From Sphingobacterium yanglingense (lineage in GTDB: Bacteria > Bacteroidota > Bacteroidia > Sphingobacteriales > Sphingobacteriaceae): a stretch of DNA of 64,000 nucleotides. This document shows positions 52,671 to 61,199 of the stretch, in pieces. Position 1 is the first letter of the stretch; each line of letters begins with the position of its first letter. The notes under the pieces are model-generated. The model worked only from the letters and a program-made list of their open reading frames with translations, was not told the DNA's origin and ran no database searches. Position numbers and translations under genes: made by a program. Where the stretch lies: NCBI RefSeq assembly GCF_004363245.1, contig NZ_SNYV01000015.1, positions 124,001 to 188,000 of the forward strand. Direction: 5' to 3'.

Positions 52671-53774
52671 TATTTTTTGAAGCAACCTAATATAGGACTG
52701 CGCTATCTTATTCATACCGTAATCATTGGGATGAGCATAATCTACAGTAGAATTGACATCCAAAGCAATCTCTCGACTATCTAACCAATATAGATTTTTG
52801 TTCCCCTCTTTTATTAACCGATCAAAAGTAGCTTTTCCTACTTCTGTAGACTTTTCATATTCCGCCAATGTAGCTTTATTCATAAATCCTGGAGTAAATG
52901 CGGAACTGTGTCCCGTAAGAACAATCGGCTTTTGCGGGTGCTTTACCCGAATGGTTTTGATAGCTCCAACAATCAAGGAGTCCAGCTGCTTTTCATTTCG
53001 CTGAGGGCCGACCGCTAAATTAGGAAGGCAGTCTAAAACATATGCCGCAGCGTCTTCTTGAGCGATCAAATCCAACACCGGTTGTTCCAACCGTCCATTT
53101 CCTGAAAATGCCAGATTAATAACCTCATTGTTCAAGGAACGTCCTAAAATATTCGTCCAGGCCATACCAGGACGCGACACACAGGCTCCTTGTGCGATGG
53201 ACGTTCCGTACACCACAATAGGAGCCTTTTTTTCCTTGTTATCCACAAAAGAAAACCATTGCGATTTATCTACACCTATTTCAAGCCACTTTACCGTATT
53301 ATACAAGGGCAGGTATAAACGATATACCCCTGTTTTATTGTTACCGATATTACTAAAGGTATACTGTATCGTATCTTTGAATTGGTAACTTCCATATGCC
53401 CAGCGCCATGTATTGGCTTCTTTCAGATATAAATCGACGCCACTGACACCCGTAGTCGGCATATGTGGCATATTCAAACCTCCAGATACGGCATAGCGCA
53501 CTACTATAGTATCAGCATCGGTACGAAAGTCTACATATATACCTGCTGCATTCTGTCCCAAATTCCAAACCGCATCCCGCACCTGTCCTTGTAACCGACT
53601 TGGGAGACGACCAATTGAAATTTCATTCCTCATTTCTTTGGACCTTCCCTGTAAAACCTCTGCACCTACAGGGTAAAACGTTCGTTCGCTCTGCCCAAAT
53701 ACGCTAAGTGAACAGACCGAACAAAGGAAAGCACATACAATCACAGCTCTCCATCCCGTCATATACATACGCAT
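52662..53774 (-). CDS. Secreted SGNH/GDSL esterase with GxDLY domain
   Basis: 370-residue exported hydrolase with a signal peptide (AVIVCAFLCSVCSLSVFG). An N-terminal beta-sandwich carries the GxDLY motif (SGVDLYLKEA), followed by an SGNH domain: block I with the Ser in VVYGTSIAQGAC, block II Gly in FSGNGRL, block III in LDCLPN, and the Asp/His pair near the end in VDYAHPND. Family members deacetylate polysaccharides. Its ATG shares one base with the stop of the DUF1080 gene (TAATG), so the two are coupled and probably act on the same glycan. Confidence 0.87.
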   Translation of the reverse strand: MRMYMTGWRAVIVCAFLCSVCSLSVFGQSERTFYPVGAEVLQGRSKEMRNEISIGRLPSRLQGQVRDAVWNLGQNAAGIYVDFRTDADTIVVRYAVSGGLNMPHMPTTGVSGVDLYLKEANTWRWAYGSYQFKDTIQYTFSNIGNNKTGVYRLYLPLYNTVKWLEIGVDKSQWFSFVDNKEKKAPIVVYGTSIAQGACVSRPGMAWTNILGRSLNNEVINLAFSGNGRLEQPVLDLIAQEDAAAYVLDCLPNLAVGPQRNEKQLDSLIVGAIKTIRVKHPQKPIVLTGHSSAFTPGFMNKATLAEYEKSTEVGKATFDRLIKEGNKNLYWLDSREIALDVNSTVDYAHPNDYGMNKIAQSYIRLLQKILK

Positions 53775-54583
53775 TAGGGCAATACCTTGATGGCCACGTT
53801 ACGATACCAGACATCGTCACCATGGTCTTGAAATCCAATCACACCTGGCTCAGCCCCCACTTTAGAAAGCAGCTCAAAAGCTAGAGGCCACTTATCTTGG
53901 CTAAACTTACTAGATTGCAATAATTTATTCCATTCAGGGGTTCTGACCGTATACTCTACGACTTTCTTACCATTCTGAAAATGTTGAATTTTCTCTCCCT
54001 GAACGACAATTTTCGATTTATTCCACGTTCCTACCGCCTTTGCATTCTGAGGCTTTGCGGGAATCATATCATAGAGTGATGCAGACTGTCTATTTCCATC
54101 AACACCCTTGCTTGCGTCTGGATGCTTCTCATTGTCCAGGATTTGGTATTCTGGGCTTGATATGTAAATCGGTTGACCTTTGACTTCTTTTGCTAAGAAA
54201 AACACACCGGAATTGCCTGCTTCAGATATCTTCCATTCAAACTCCAGTTCAAAATTCTTGAAATCATGTGCAAATATAATGTCACCCCCCTCCGGTTTAT
54301 CGACATTAGGTTTTTTGGAAAACTTAAGTGCACCATCCTCTATATTCCATTTATTAGGAATATAAGCTTTATTATATCCTCGCCACCCTTCCAACGAGCT
54401 ACCATCAAATAGTACATAGGCTCCGCTTTTGTTTTTCTTGAACTTTGTCAAATCTACCTTTGGCAGATCCATCAATTCATAAGTAGGGGCAACGGCCTCG
54501 AAACTCTTTTTGCCCTGTGCATGTGCTGCCGAAAAGGAAAACATTCCCATCATTAAGCAAGCTGATATAAAGCTAGTCTTCAT
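53774..54583 (-). CDS. Secreted DUF1080 (3-keto-disaccharide hydrolase-like) protein
   Basis: 269-residue exported protein: signal peptide MKTSFISACLMMGMFSFSAAHA, then a concanavalin-like DUF1080/PF06439 domain (about 50-268). Seen: YVLFDGSSLEGWRGYN, FELEFEWKISEAGNSGVFFLA and SKIVVQGEKIQHFQNGKKV. Several family members cleave 3-keto-glycosides; others may only bind sugar. It precedes and overlaps the SGNH esterase gene. A paralogue is encoded at 60162. Confidence 0.87.
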   Translation of the reverse strand: MKTSFISACLMMGMFSFSAAHAQGKKSFEAVAPTYELMDLPKVDLTKFKKNKSGAYVLFDGSSLEGWRGYNKAYIPNKWNIEDGALKFSKKPNVDKPEGGDIIFAHDFKNFELEFEWKISEAGNSGVFFLAKEVKGQPIYISSPEYQILDNEKHPDASKGVDGNRQSASLYDMIPAKPQNAKAVGTWNKSKIVVQGEKIQHFQNGKKVVEYTVRTPEWNKLLQSSKFSQDKWPLAFELLSKVGAEPGVIGFQDHGDDVWYRNVAIKVLP

Positions 54584-54713
54584 TAGTGTATTTTTTATTT
54601 ACGGTCTTCGAATTATCCAAAACAATTCAGGTTCAAATATATAATCGCAATTCTACCAATAAATATACAAATACTTAATGTAATTCCTACACTTAGTAGT
54701 CTAAAAGAAAATC

Positions 54714-57206
54714 CTAATAACCTCCCATATTTTCATCGGAAGGCATGTCTTCATTTTTCTTCCGACCTTTGGTCAAATCCTGCACTCCAAAACGGTAAGA
54801 GAAACCAAGCGTAAACGTACGCTTAGACCATCTAAAGAATCGGTCAGAATACTGAGACGACAGATAGCTATCACCACCAAACTGCCTAGAATCGAACAAA
54901 TCGCGGACATTAAACGTTATACTGCCTTTACCTTGCAACACATCCTGTTTTAAAGCCAGATCTCCCCCCTTCATTGCTTTCGTCCTGCCCTGTAAACTGT
55001 TCATTGGAGCACGGTAGTCACCACGCAATTGAAGAGAAGTCAACTTTGCCAGTTTGAGGTTTGTGGTCAGGTTCGCATTCCAAGACAGTCCATCAGAAGA
55101 CCGAACATTATACCCTTCATTCGGTTCTATTTTAAAATAGAAAACATTTCCATTTGCGGTTATATCCCACCAGGGAAAAATATTCACCTTGGAGACGACC
55201 TCAAACCCGGCATTATTTCTGGAACCTATGTTTTCCCAGCGCATAAAAGTAGCATTGGGATTATCATCCAAATAGACAGCTGCTATAGAATCATTTTGAT
55301 CATACTGAAACGGTTGCGTAACGTCATTTATACGGCGGTAGTAAGCCGAAGCAAGGAAATTCCATCCCGAATAAAACTTTGCAAAACTCATCTCCACAGC
55401 GTGAATATCTTCAGGCATCAACTCTGGATTTCCCTGTCTAAAGTTCGTCTCGTCAGACAAATCCACGAAAGGATTGACTTGCCATCCCCTTGGACGTTGT
55501 ACCCGCCTGGAATAACTCAGCTGTACTTTATCTCCTTCCGAATTAACGTCATAGGTCAAAAACAGACTTGGATATACTCGAAAGTAATCTAGTCTTCCTG
55601 GTGTCACATCTCTACCTTTTTCAATGAGAGATGGTTCAAAGCTACGGATAGTTGTATTTAGAAAAGCATCCTCCGCACGAAGTCCTAATTGTAGCCCTAT
55701 CCGCTGAGATAACATACGCTGGTAGTTAGCGTACAATGCATGGACACCCGATTTCATATTAAAATCATTGTTCACCCCATAATCAGGTTCAAACACTCCT
55801 CCTACTAATTTTTCAGAACGCTGCCCCTCATCCGACGAACGTAATATCGTACGGTACCCGGCTTCGAACTTATGGTTCTCGCCTAATGGCAAAACATAAT
55901 CCAGTTGAAAATTCCAATTCCGGCCACTTTCGTTGGTTGCATTTTTTCGTCTACTTTCGGAGATAGTAGAAGTCTTATCGTAGCGCTGTATATAGTCATT
56001 CGTACCATCCTCTTTGTCGTAACCAGAAGTTACATTAGCAGTCAACTCCTCTCCTTCCTTACGTAAGGTACGTTTAAAATCAAAACTGATATCATAGCCC
56101 AGATCCTCTTCTTTCTGTCTGGATTTGCGGGAACTGGAACTGCCATAACCAGGGCGGTTATAATAGTTGTAAAAAATATCTTCGCCTCTTTTATTATCCC
56201 TCAGACTCAAATTGGCTCCTACGCTAATCGTGGTCTTTTCATTAGCATAATAATCCGTTCCTAAACGAAAAGAATTATTGATTCCCTTTCGGAATGTTTC
56301 TGAGTTCGATTCGGTGATTTCACTGTTCTCCTGTTGCAAACCGTCAAACAGTTGCACAGTACGTACTCCCCCCTCACCTACATTACGGCCATTTCTATAA
56401 TTATACCCTCCGAAATAATTAAACTTCCGGTCCCTATAATTCAACGTAACCCCCGCGTTATAGTTATCGTAGCTACCAACAGAAGCATTTGCTACCCCGT
56501 TAAACCCCGTGCGGGTATTCTTCTTTAATACAATATTGATAATTCCGGATTGACCCTCTGCATCATACTTTGCAGAGGGATTGGTAATGATTTCAACCTT
56601 AGCAACTGCGTCAGCAGGTAGCGACTGAAGCAATTTATTAACATCAGATCCCGCCATAGCAGACTCTTTGCCATCGATCAAAACACGAACGCTATTAGAC
56701 CCTCTCAAACTCACAGAACCGTCCATATCCACCTGTAAGGTGGGAACATTAGCTAGTAAATCCTGTGCCGTACCACCTACGCTAACAATACTCTGGGAGA
56801 CATCAAACACTTTTTTATCAATTCCCAACTGCAATTCGGGCAGACGCCCCTTCACAACAATCTCGTCCAGCTGGCGACCGCTCTCAACAAGGGATACAAC
56901 ACCGATATCATTTGTTTTATTGGCAGCAATTACCACACCTTCCCGTTCATAATCAAGCATTCCGACAAAACTGATCTTCAGGATATACTTACCGGCCGGA
57001 ATAGCATCCATCAAAGCAACTCCATTGCTATCAGTCTGTCGTCCCTTTACAGGGGCCTTTGAAACAGCATGCAATAACGAAACACTAGCCCCAAGCACGG
57101 GCTCTTTGCTTGATTCTTCTAGAACAGAGACTTTAAACTGCCCTTGTTGCGCATATATAAATAAAGGTAGGGCAAAAAATAAGGTAAATAATAATTTAAG
57201 TTGCAT
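54714..57206 (-). CDS. TonB-type outer-membrane receptor (OMP_b-brl_3)
   Basis: 830-residue outer-membrane protein. Order: signal peptide, a CarboxypepD_reg-like domain (about 22-105, FKVSVLEESSKEPVLGASV), a plug domain (about 125-225, VSLRGSNSVRVLIDG and KVEIITNPSAKYDAEG), then a 22-strand-type barrel ending TLGFSYRFGVQDLTKG. The final 15 residues are a charged tail after the last strand. No SusD partner or obvious TonB-box is seen. It belongs to the large Bacteroidota group of outer-membrane barrel proteins involved in peptide, metal or glycan uptake; the ligand is unknown. Long single gene with no recognised promoter box. Confidence 0.88.
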   Translation of the reverse strand: MQLKLLFTLFFALPLFIYAQQGQFKVSVLEESSKEPVLGASVSLLHAVSKAPVKGRQTDSNGVALMDAIPAGKYILKISFVGMLDYEREGVVIAANKTNDIGVVSLVESGRQLDEIVVKGRLPELQLGIDKKVFDVSQSIVSVGGTAQDLLANVPTLQVDMDGSVSLRGSNSVRVLIDGKESAMAGSDVNKLLQSLPADAVAKVEIITNPSAKYDAEGQSGIINIVLKKNTRTGFNGVANASVGSYDNYNAGVTLNYRDRKFNYFGGYNYRNGRNVGEGGVRTVQLFDGLQQENSEITESNSETFRKGINNSFRLGTDYYANEKTTISVGANLSLRDNKRGEDIFYNYYNRPGYGSSSSRKSRQKEEDLGYDISFDFKRTLRKEGEELTANVTSGYDKEDGTNDYIQRYDKTSTISESRRKNATNESGRNWNFQLDYVLPLGENHKFEAGYRTILRSSDEGQRSEKLVGGVFEPDYGVNNDFNMKSGVHALYANYQRMLSQRIGLQLGLRAEDAFLNTTIRSFEPSLIEKGRDVTPGRLDYFRVYPSLFLTYDVNSEGDKVQLSYSRRVQRPRGWQVNPFVDLSDETNFRQGNPELMPEDIHAVEMSFAKFYSGWNFLASAYYRRINDVTQPFQYDQNDSIAAVYLDDNPNATFMRWENIGSRNNAGFEVVSKVNIFPWWDITANGNVFYFKIEPNEGYNVRSSDGLSWNANLTTNLKLAKLTSLQLRGDYRAPMNSLQGRTKAMKGGDLALKQDVLQGKGSITFNVRDLFDSRQFGGDSYLSSQYSDRFFRWSKRTFTLGFSYRFGVQDLTKGRKKNEDMPSDENMGGY

Positions 57207-57292
57207 AGCTTAGATTGCGTTCGTAAGCTACAAAAATGGAGAATAAAACAGAATAAGGGGCTATCGTAACCGTATTATTACCAAGCGAAAAA

Positions 57293-57574
57293 CTACTCCA
57301 CCGAAACGGTAAGACCTTCTGCCTTCAATATCTTTCTATAGATTTCCAACTCCACGTAAGGTCCTTCTAGCACCGCACATTTCCCTTCTGTGTGTACTTT
57401 CCAAGCAATACGTTCCGCCTGCTGTTCTGTATACTGCAGGTGATGGATAAGACAATAGATTACATGATCAAAAGTGTTGATATCATCGTTCCAAAGAATA
57501 AGCTTATGGCTTTCTTTAACAGAGGCTAAAATTTCTTCAAGCGTAAAGGTTTCTTGTTCGGTTTCTACACCCAT
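57293..57574 (-). CDS. clpS: ATP-dependent Clp protease adaptor ClpS
   Basis: 93-residue adaptor that hands N-degron substrates to ClpA or ClpC. Seen: the substrate-pocket segment LWNDDINTFDHVI, the HHLQYTEQQAERIAWKVHTEGKC helix-turn and the EIYRKILKAEGL end. Length is normal. A -7 box stands 4 bases before the ATG, predicting a near-leaderless mRNA. Divergent from fabH. Confidence 0.93.
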   Translation of the reverse strand: MGVETEQETFTLEEILASVKESHKLILWNDDINTFDHVIYCLIHHLQYTEQQAERIAWKVHTEGKCAVLEGPYVELEIYRKILKAEGLTVSVE

Positions 57575-57578
57575 AGCG

Positions 57579-57586
57579 CAAAAGTA
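57579..57586 (-). promoter_or_regulatory. -7 promoter box for clpS, 4 bases before ATG
   Basis: Minus-strand TACTTTTG, exact TAnnTTTG match. Confidence 0.55.
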
Positions 57587-57606
57587 GTGTATTTTTCAAA
57601 AAAACC

Positions 57607-57614
57607 GTAATTTT
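57607..57614 (+). promoter_or_regulatory. -7 promoter box for fabH
   Basis: TAATTTTG, exact TAnnTTTG match, 105 bases before the fabH ATG and divergent from the clpS box 20 bases away. Confidence 0.5.
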
Positions 57615-57719
57615 GTAGTAATTTCCTCCCTATAGGCAGCCCTCTTTAGATAAAAGGCCTTCCTAATCAGTTGATGGGTTGAAAATAGTTAGATTATTAA
57701 CAACTAGAAGTAAAAAATC

Positions 57720-58766
57720 ATGTTCCAATCTAAAATTGCAGGCCTAGGACATTATGTTCCTAAAAATGTGTATACTAACAATGACCTTACCCGATTCATG
57801 GATACGACCGACGAATGGATTCAGGAACGTACTGGCATCAAAGAAAGACGGTATGCTGATCGTCTAGAAGAAACCACTACCTCAATGGCTGTTGAAGCTG
57901 CGAAGATTGCTATAGAACGTGCAAAAACAACAGCTAAGGACATAGACTTTATTATATTCGCGACACTGTCTCCTGACTATTATTTTCCGGGCTGTGGAGT
58001 ACTGCTTCAACGAGAAATGGGTATGGGAGAAATCGGGGCATTAGACATCCGTAACCAATGCTCAGGTTTTGTCTACGCTTTGTCTATAGCTGATCAATTC
58101 ATAAAAACCGGAATGTATAAAAATATACTGGTCGTCGGTTCAGAAAAACACTCTTTTGCCTTGGATTTTTCGACACGAGGCCGAGCCGTCTCCGTGATAT
58201 TTGGTGATGGAGCAGGTGCAGCCGTACTGCAACCTACAACTGAAACAGGCAAAGGCATCTTGAGTACCCACCTCCACTCAGATGGTGCGGAAGCCGAAAA
58301 ACTAGCAATGTATTACCCAGGAGCGTCGGGAGGAAAAGGTTTGGAAAATAGACCAGAATGGCCTGACCAGGAACTAGGCGGTATGTTCGTAACCCCTAAG
58401 ATGCTAGAGGACGGAAGTGCTTTTCCCTATATGGATGGTCAAGCCGTTTTCAAAAAGGCAGTGGTAAAATTTCCGGAAGTCATCGGTGAAGCTTTAGCTA
58501 AAAACGGACTAACGTCTGCCGATATAGACCTTCTGGTACCGCATCAAGCCAATCTCCGTATATCACAGTTTGTACAGAAAACATTGGGATTAGCGGATGA
58601 TAAGGTGTTCAATAATATTCAAAAATACGGCAATACAACTGCTGCATCAGTACCAATTGCGCTTTCGGAAGCTTGGGAAGAGGGCCAGATCAAAGAAGGG
58701 GATTTGGTTTGCCTAGCCGCATTTGGAGCAGGCTTTACTTGGGGATCGGCATTGATCCGATGGTAA
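57720..58766 (+). CDS. fabH: 3-oxoacyl-ACP synthase III family protein
   Basis: Starter condensing enzyme of fatty-acid synthesis or a close relative, 348 residues. The catalytic triad is intact: Cys114 in NQCSGFVYAL, His275 in VPHQANLRI, Asn305 in KYGNTTAAS. TTDEWIQERTGIKERR near the start is typical. It is slightly longer than E. coli FabH (317) because of an insert near residues 185-225 (AMYYPGASGGKG). No fatty-acid genes are adjacent, so it may be a second KASIII for special acyl chains; the housekeeping role cannot be confirmed from this window. Confidence 0.9.
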   Translation: MFQSKIAGLGHYVPKNVYTNNDLTRFMDTTDEWIQERTGIKERRYADRLEETTTSMAVEAAKIAIERAKTTAKDIDFIIFATLSPDYYFPGCGVLLQREMGMGEIGALDIRNQCSGFVYALSIADQFIKTGMYKNILVVGSEKHSFALDFSTRGRAVSVIFGDGAGAAVLQPTTETGKGILSTHLHSDGAEAEKLAMYYPGASGGKGLENRPEWPDQELGGMFVTPKMLEDGSAFPYMDGQAVFKKAVVKFPEVIGEALAKNGLTSADIDLLVPHQANLRISQFVQKTLGLADDKVFNNIQKYGNTTAASVPIALSEAWEEGQIKEGDLVCLAAFGAGFTWGSALIRW

Positions 58767-58772
58767 TAATAT

Positions 58773-58822
58773 AATGCTGTGATATGGAATCGTCTTTCTG
58801 TCGACTTTCTTATCACAGCATT
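58773..58822. terminator. Terminator-like inverted repeat between fabH and rlmI
   Basis: Perfect 12-bp arms AATGCTGTGATA and TATCACAGCATT separated by 26 bases, in the gap between converging genes. T tracts are weak, so termination strength is uncertain. Confidence 0.6.
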
Positions 58823-58835
58823 TCAACTTGCTTTC

Positions 58836-60020
58836 TTACAATACACGCACTAATAATCCCTTCAGATATTCACCTTCGGAGAAAGAAGCACGTACAGGAT
58901 GATCCTCTGGCTGCGAAAACTGTCTAATAAATTGGATTTCTTTACCTGCATCCAGAGCGGCCCAAGCCAATACCTGTTTAAAGGTCTCAATATCCATTGC
59001 TCCAGAACAAGAAAAAGTGGCCAATAAGCCTCCACTCTCCAACAACATCAATCCCCTACGATTCAAATCTTTATAAGCTCTAGAAGCTTTCTCTAACGTC
59101 GATCTTGAAGGTGCATACTTTGGCGGATCCAACACAATTACATCAAACTTTTCACCTTGCTCTCCCAATTGACGCAAGTACTTATTCACATCAGACTGAA
59201 CAGCCACATGTTTTGTTTCATCAAAACCATTATACCTCACATTTTCTTTTAGGGTATCTATAGCTAATGCCGAACTGTCAACCGAGATAACTTCATCAGC
59301 CCCCGCTCGAAAAGCATTTAAGGTAAAACCACCGGAATAACAGAAACAATCCAGCATCCGCTTACCTTTGGCATATTGAGCCGTCAAAAAGCGGTTGTCA
59401 CGCTGATCGCAATAGAAACCCGATTTCTGACCATCAATGATATTCACTTTATAGTGGATTCCATTCTCTACGATTTCAACAAAATCTGGAGGTAATTCTC
59501 CCCACAGCACCCCATTTTGATCTGGCAATCCTTCATATTCTCTGGATTTCAAATCACTTCTTTCGTAAATCCCCTTAGGTTGCAATAGATTTACCAATTC
59601 ATCAACGATAAGTCCTTTGACCTGTTCTATCCCTACCGAATGGACCTGAATAGAAATATAGTCTGCATATTTATCCGCAATCAGCCCAGGTAAAAAATCA
59701 GCTTCTGCAAAAATCAAACGGACCGCATCATTATCTGCCGTCAACAGGTGCTTCCGATTCTGAATGGCCTTTCTTACACGTAATCTCCACCAGTCTTCAT
59801 TAATCTCATTCGCTGGATTCCATTCCAACAAACGGACTGCTACGCGAGATGTATTATTATAGATTCCATACGCAATGAACTCCTCTTCTATATTATATAC
59901 AGCTACAACCTCTCCTGGTTGTACCCGACCATTTATTTTGCCAATCGCTCCAGAAAATACCCAAGGGTGTAATTGCCAAGCAGCTTTATCTTTACCTTTT
60001 TGTAAGATTATCGTATTCAT
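58836..60020 (-). CDS. rlmI: Class I SAM-dependent rRNA methyltransferase (RlmI-like)
   Basis: 394-residue 23S rRNA cytosine-C5 methyltransferase candidate. An N-terminal PUA domain (KGKDKAAWQLHPWVFSGAI) is followed by an EEHEE-type segment and a Rossmann methyltransferase: MLDCFCYSGGFTLNAFRAGA for SAM, VIVLDPPKYA as motif IV, and the catalytic Cys region LATFSCSGAMD as motif VI. The reading frame extends to TTG/ATG-like codons upstream, but ATG 60020 matches the family N-terminus and has a -7 box 4 bases before it. Confidence 0.9.
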   Translation of the reverse strand: MNTIILQKGKDKAAWQLHPWVFSGAIGKINGRVQPGEVVAVYNIEEEFIAYGIYNNTSRVAVRLLEWNPANEINEDWWRLRVRKAIQNRKHLLTADNDAVRLIFAEADFLPGLIADKYADYISIQVHSVGIEQVKGLIVDELVNLLQPKGIYERSDLKSREYEGLPDQNGVLWGELPPDFVEIVENGIHYKVNIIDGQKSGFYCDQRDNRFLTAQYAKGKRMLDCFCYSGGFTLNAFRAGADEVISVDSSALAIDTLKENVRYNGFDETKHVAVQSDVNKYLRQLGEQGEKFDVIVLDPPKYAPSRSTLEKASRAYKDLNRRGLMLLESGGLLATFSCSGAMDIETFKQVLAWAALDAGKEIQFIRQFSQPEDHPVRASFSEGEYLKGLLVRVL

Positions 60021-60024
60021 CGCA

Positions 60025-60032
60025 CAAAAATA
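60025..60032 (-). promoter_or_regulatory. -7 promoter box for rlmI, 4 bases before ATG
   Basis: Minus-strand TATTTTTG, exact TAnnTTTG match, with TTG at 60051-60049 (16-base spacer). It decides the start at 60020 rather than 60047. Confidence 0.6.
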
Positions 60033-60093
60033 AAACTGAAGAAGCAAACAATATTATTTATTTTAAACTTTTTCAAAATTTTATTCCAAAACA

Positions 60094-60134
60094 ATTAAAA
60101 AAAGAGCAGCACATATTGAATGGCTGCTCCTTTT
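60094..60134 (-). terminator. Terminator after the DUF1080 gene
   Basis: Stem GAGCAGC (60104-60110) with GCTGCTC (60123-60129), extended by flanking A/T, with a long T run on the minus strand. Confidence 0.8.
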
Positions 60135-60161
60135 GGCTATAACGATAGATCAATTTTATCA

Positions 60162-60992
60162 CTATTGTAATGGATCGACTATGTGTTCAGACATAATATA
60201 ACCTTCGTCTAATTCAATTATCTTAAAATTTCTAAATTCAATTTTTGCTCCCTCGGCTTCTAGGCATAAGTAGCCTTTACGCTGACTTGATTCGCGGATT
60301 CCGTTTACAAACTTCCCGTTAATAGACAATTTAATCGTACCATCTACACATACAACCGTATATTTATTCCACTCTCCCACCCCTAGACAACGATTTTCTA
60401 TTGACTTACTCCTTATCCCTCTAGGATTGTCGGGTATGGTTCGGGTTTTCCCTGCACCAAAAAGCTCACCGTGAACATAGGCTATTGGCGGCACTACTCC
60501 ATCTCTCTTATTCTGATTGACCCAATCTAGTTCTAGCATCTGGACTTCAACCCCGCTGGGCAATCTACTAGATACTTCAGGAACGGCATCGCACCAAACA
60601 AAAACACCAGAATTACCTCCTGCTTCCATATGTCGCCACTCGACATCCAAAATAAAATTTTGATACATCTTTTCGGACCGAATCACTCCGATAGGTAATC
60701 CCCTACAAACTAACACTTCCTGGTCTTTAGACCAAGTAGCAGCGCTAGTGTTTACATCGACCCATCTCAGGGGCTCACTAATAGGAGCTCCCTCCATAAG
60801 ATCGCGCCAACTTTTCCCTTCTCCAAATTCAAAAAGGACTTCTTGAGAAAAACCAAGAACAGATGACATAAAACATAAAAAAAAGAGAACCAGCCTAACT
60901 ATTTTTTTATAGTAAGCGTTATAATCACAATACGTACAATTCTCCCCGCTCACAAACGAATGATTACATGTTTTAATGGAATAACAAGACAT
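60162..60992 (-). CDS. DUF1080 protein with N-terminal Cys-rich segment
   Basis: 276 residues from ATG 60992 (the frame continues to a TTG at 61001). The main part (about 60-260) is a DUF1080/PF06439 domain: MEAGGNSGVFVWCDAVPEV and KYTVVCVDGTIKLSING. Unusually, a cytoplasmic-looking segment with CNH and CTYC (Cys9, His11, Cys19, Cys22) comes before the hydrophobic stretch VRLVLFFLCFMSSVLGFS, which would act as signal peptide or anchor. No alternative start codon lies between them. It may be a zinc-knuckle-like tip or simply a wrong start; the paralogue at 53774 lacks it. Confidence 0.78.
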   Translation of the reverse strand: MSCYSIKTCNHSFVSGENCTYCDYNAYYKKIVRLVLFFLCFMSSVLGFSQEVLFEFGEGKSWRDLMEGAPISEPLRWVDVNTSAATWSKDQEVLVCRGLPIGVIRSEKMYQNFILDVEWRHMEAGGNSGVFVWCDAVPEVSSRLPSGVEVQMLELDWVNQNKRDGVVPPIAYVHGELFGAGKTRTIPDNPRGIRSKSIENRCLGVGEWNKYTVVCVDGTIKLSINGKFVNGIRESSQRKGYLCLEAEGAKIEFRNFKIIELDEGYIMSEHIVDPLQ

Positions 60993-61199
60993 TTTAAACA
61001 AAAGTTAAGGATGAATACCTAAATTAATTATCGAGGTCATTTTATCCATGCACTGTCAACCTCAAACATTCATTTCCAATCTGACTCGGAAATACTCCGT
61101 AATAGATTTGGACAAAACACACCATTTCTCTATTATTTGTCTATCTATTGCCTACGTGCAGGGTAGACAATAGATAGAGGGAGAGGCATGAATAGCAGA

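Noticed and set aside
55029..55592. 187-codon + strand frame opposite the TonB-type receptor
   Set aside because: Antisense to a well-supported barrel gene; composition looks like reversed barrel codons.
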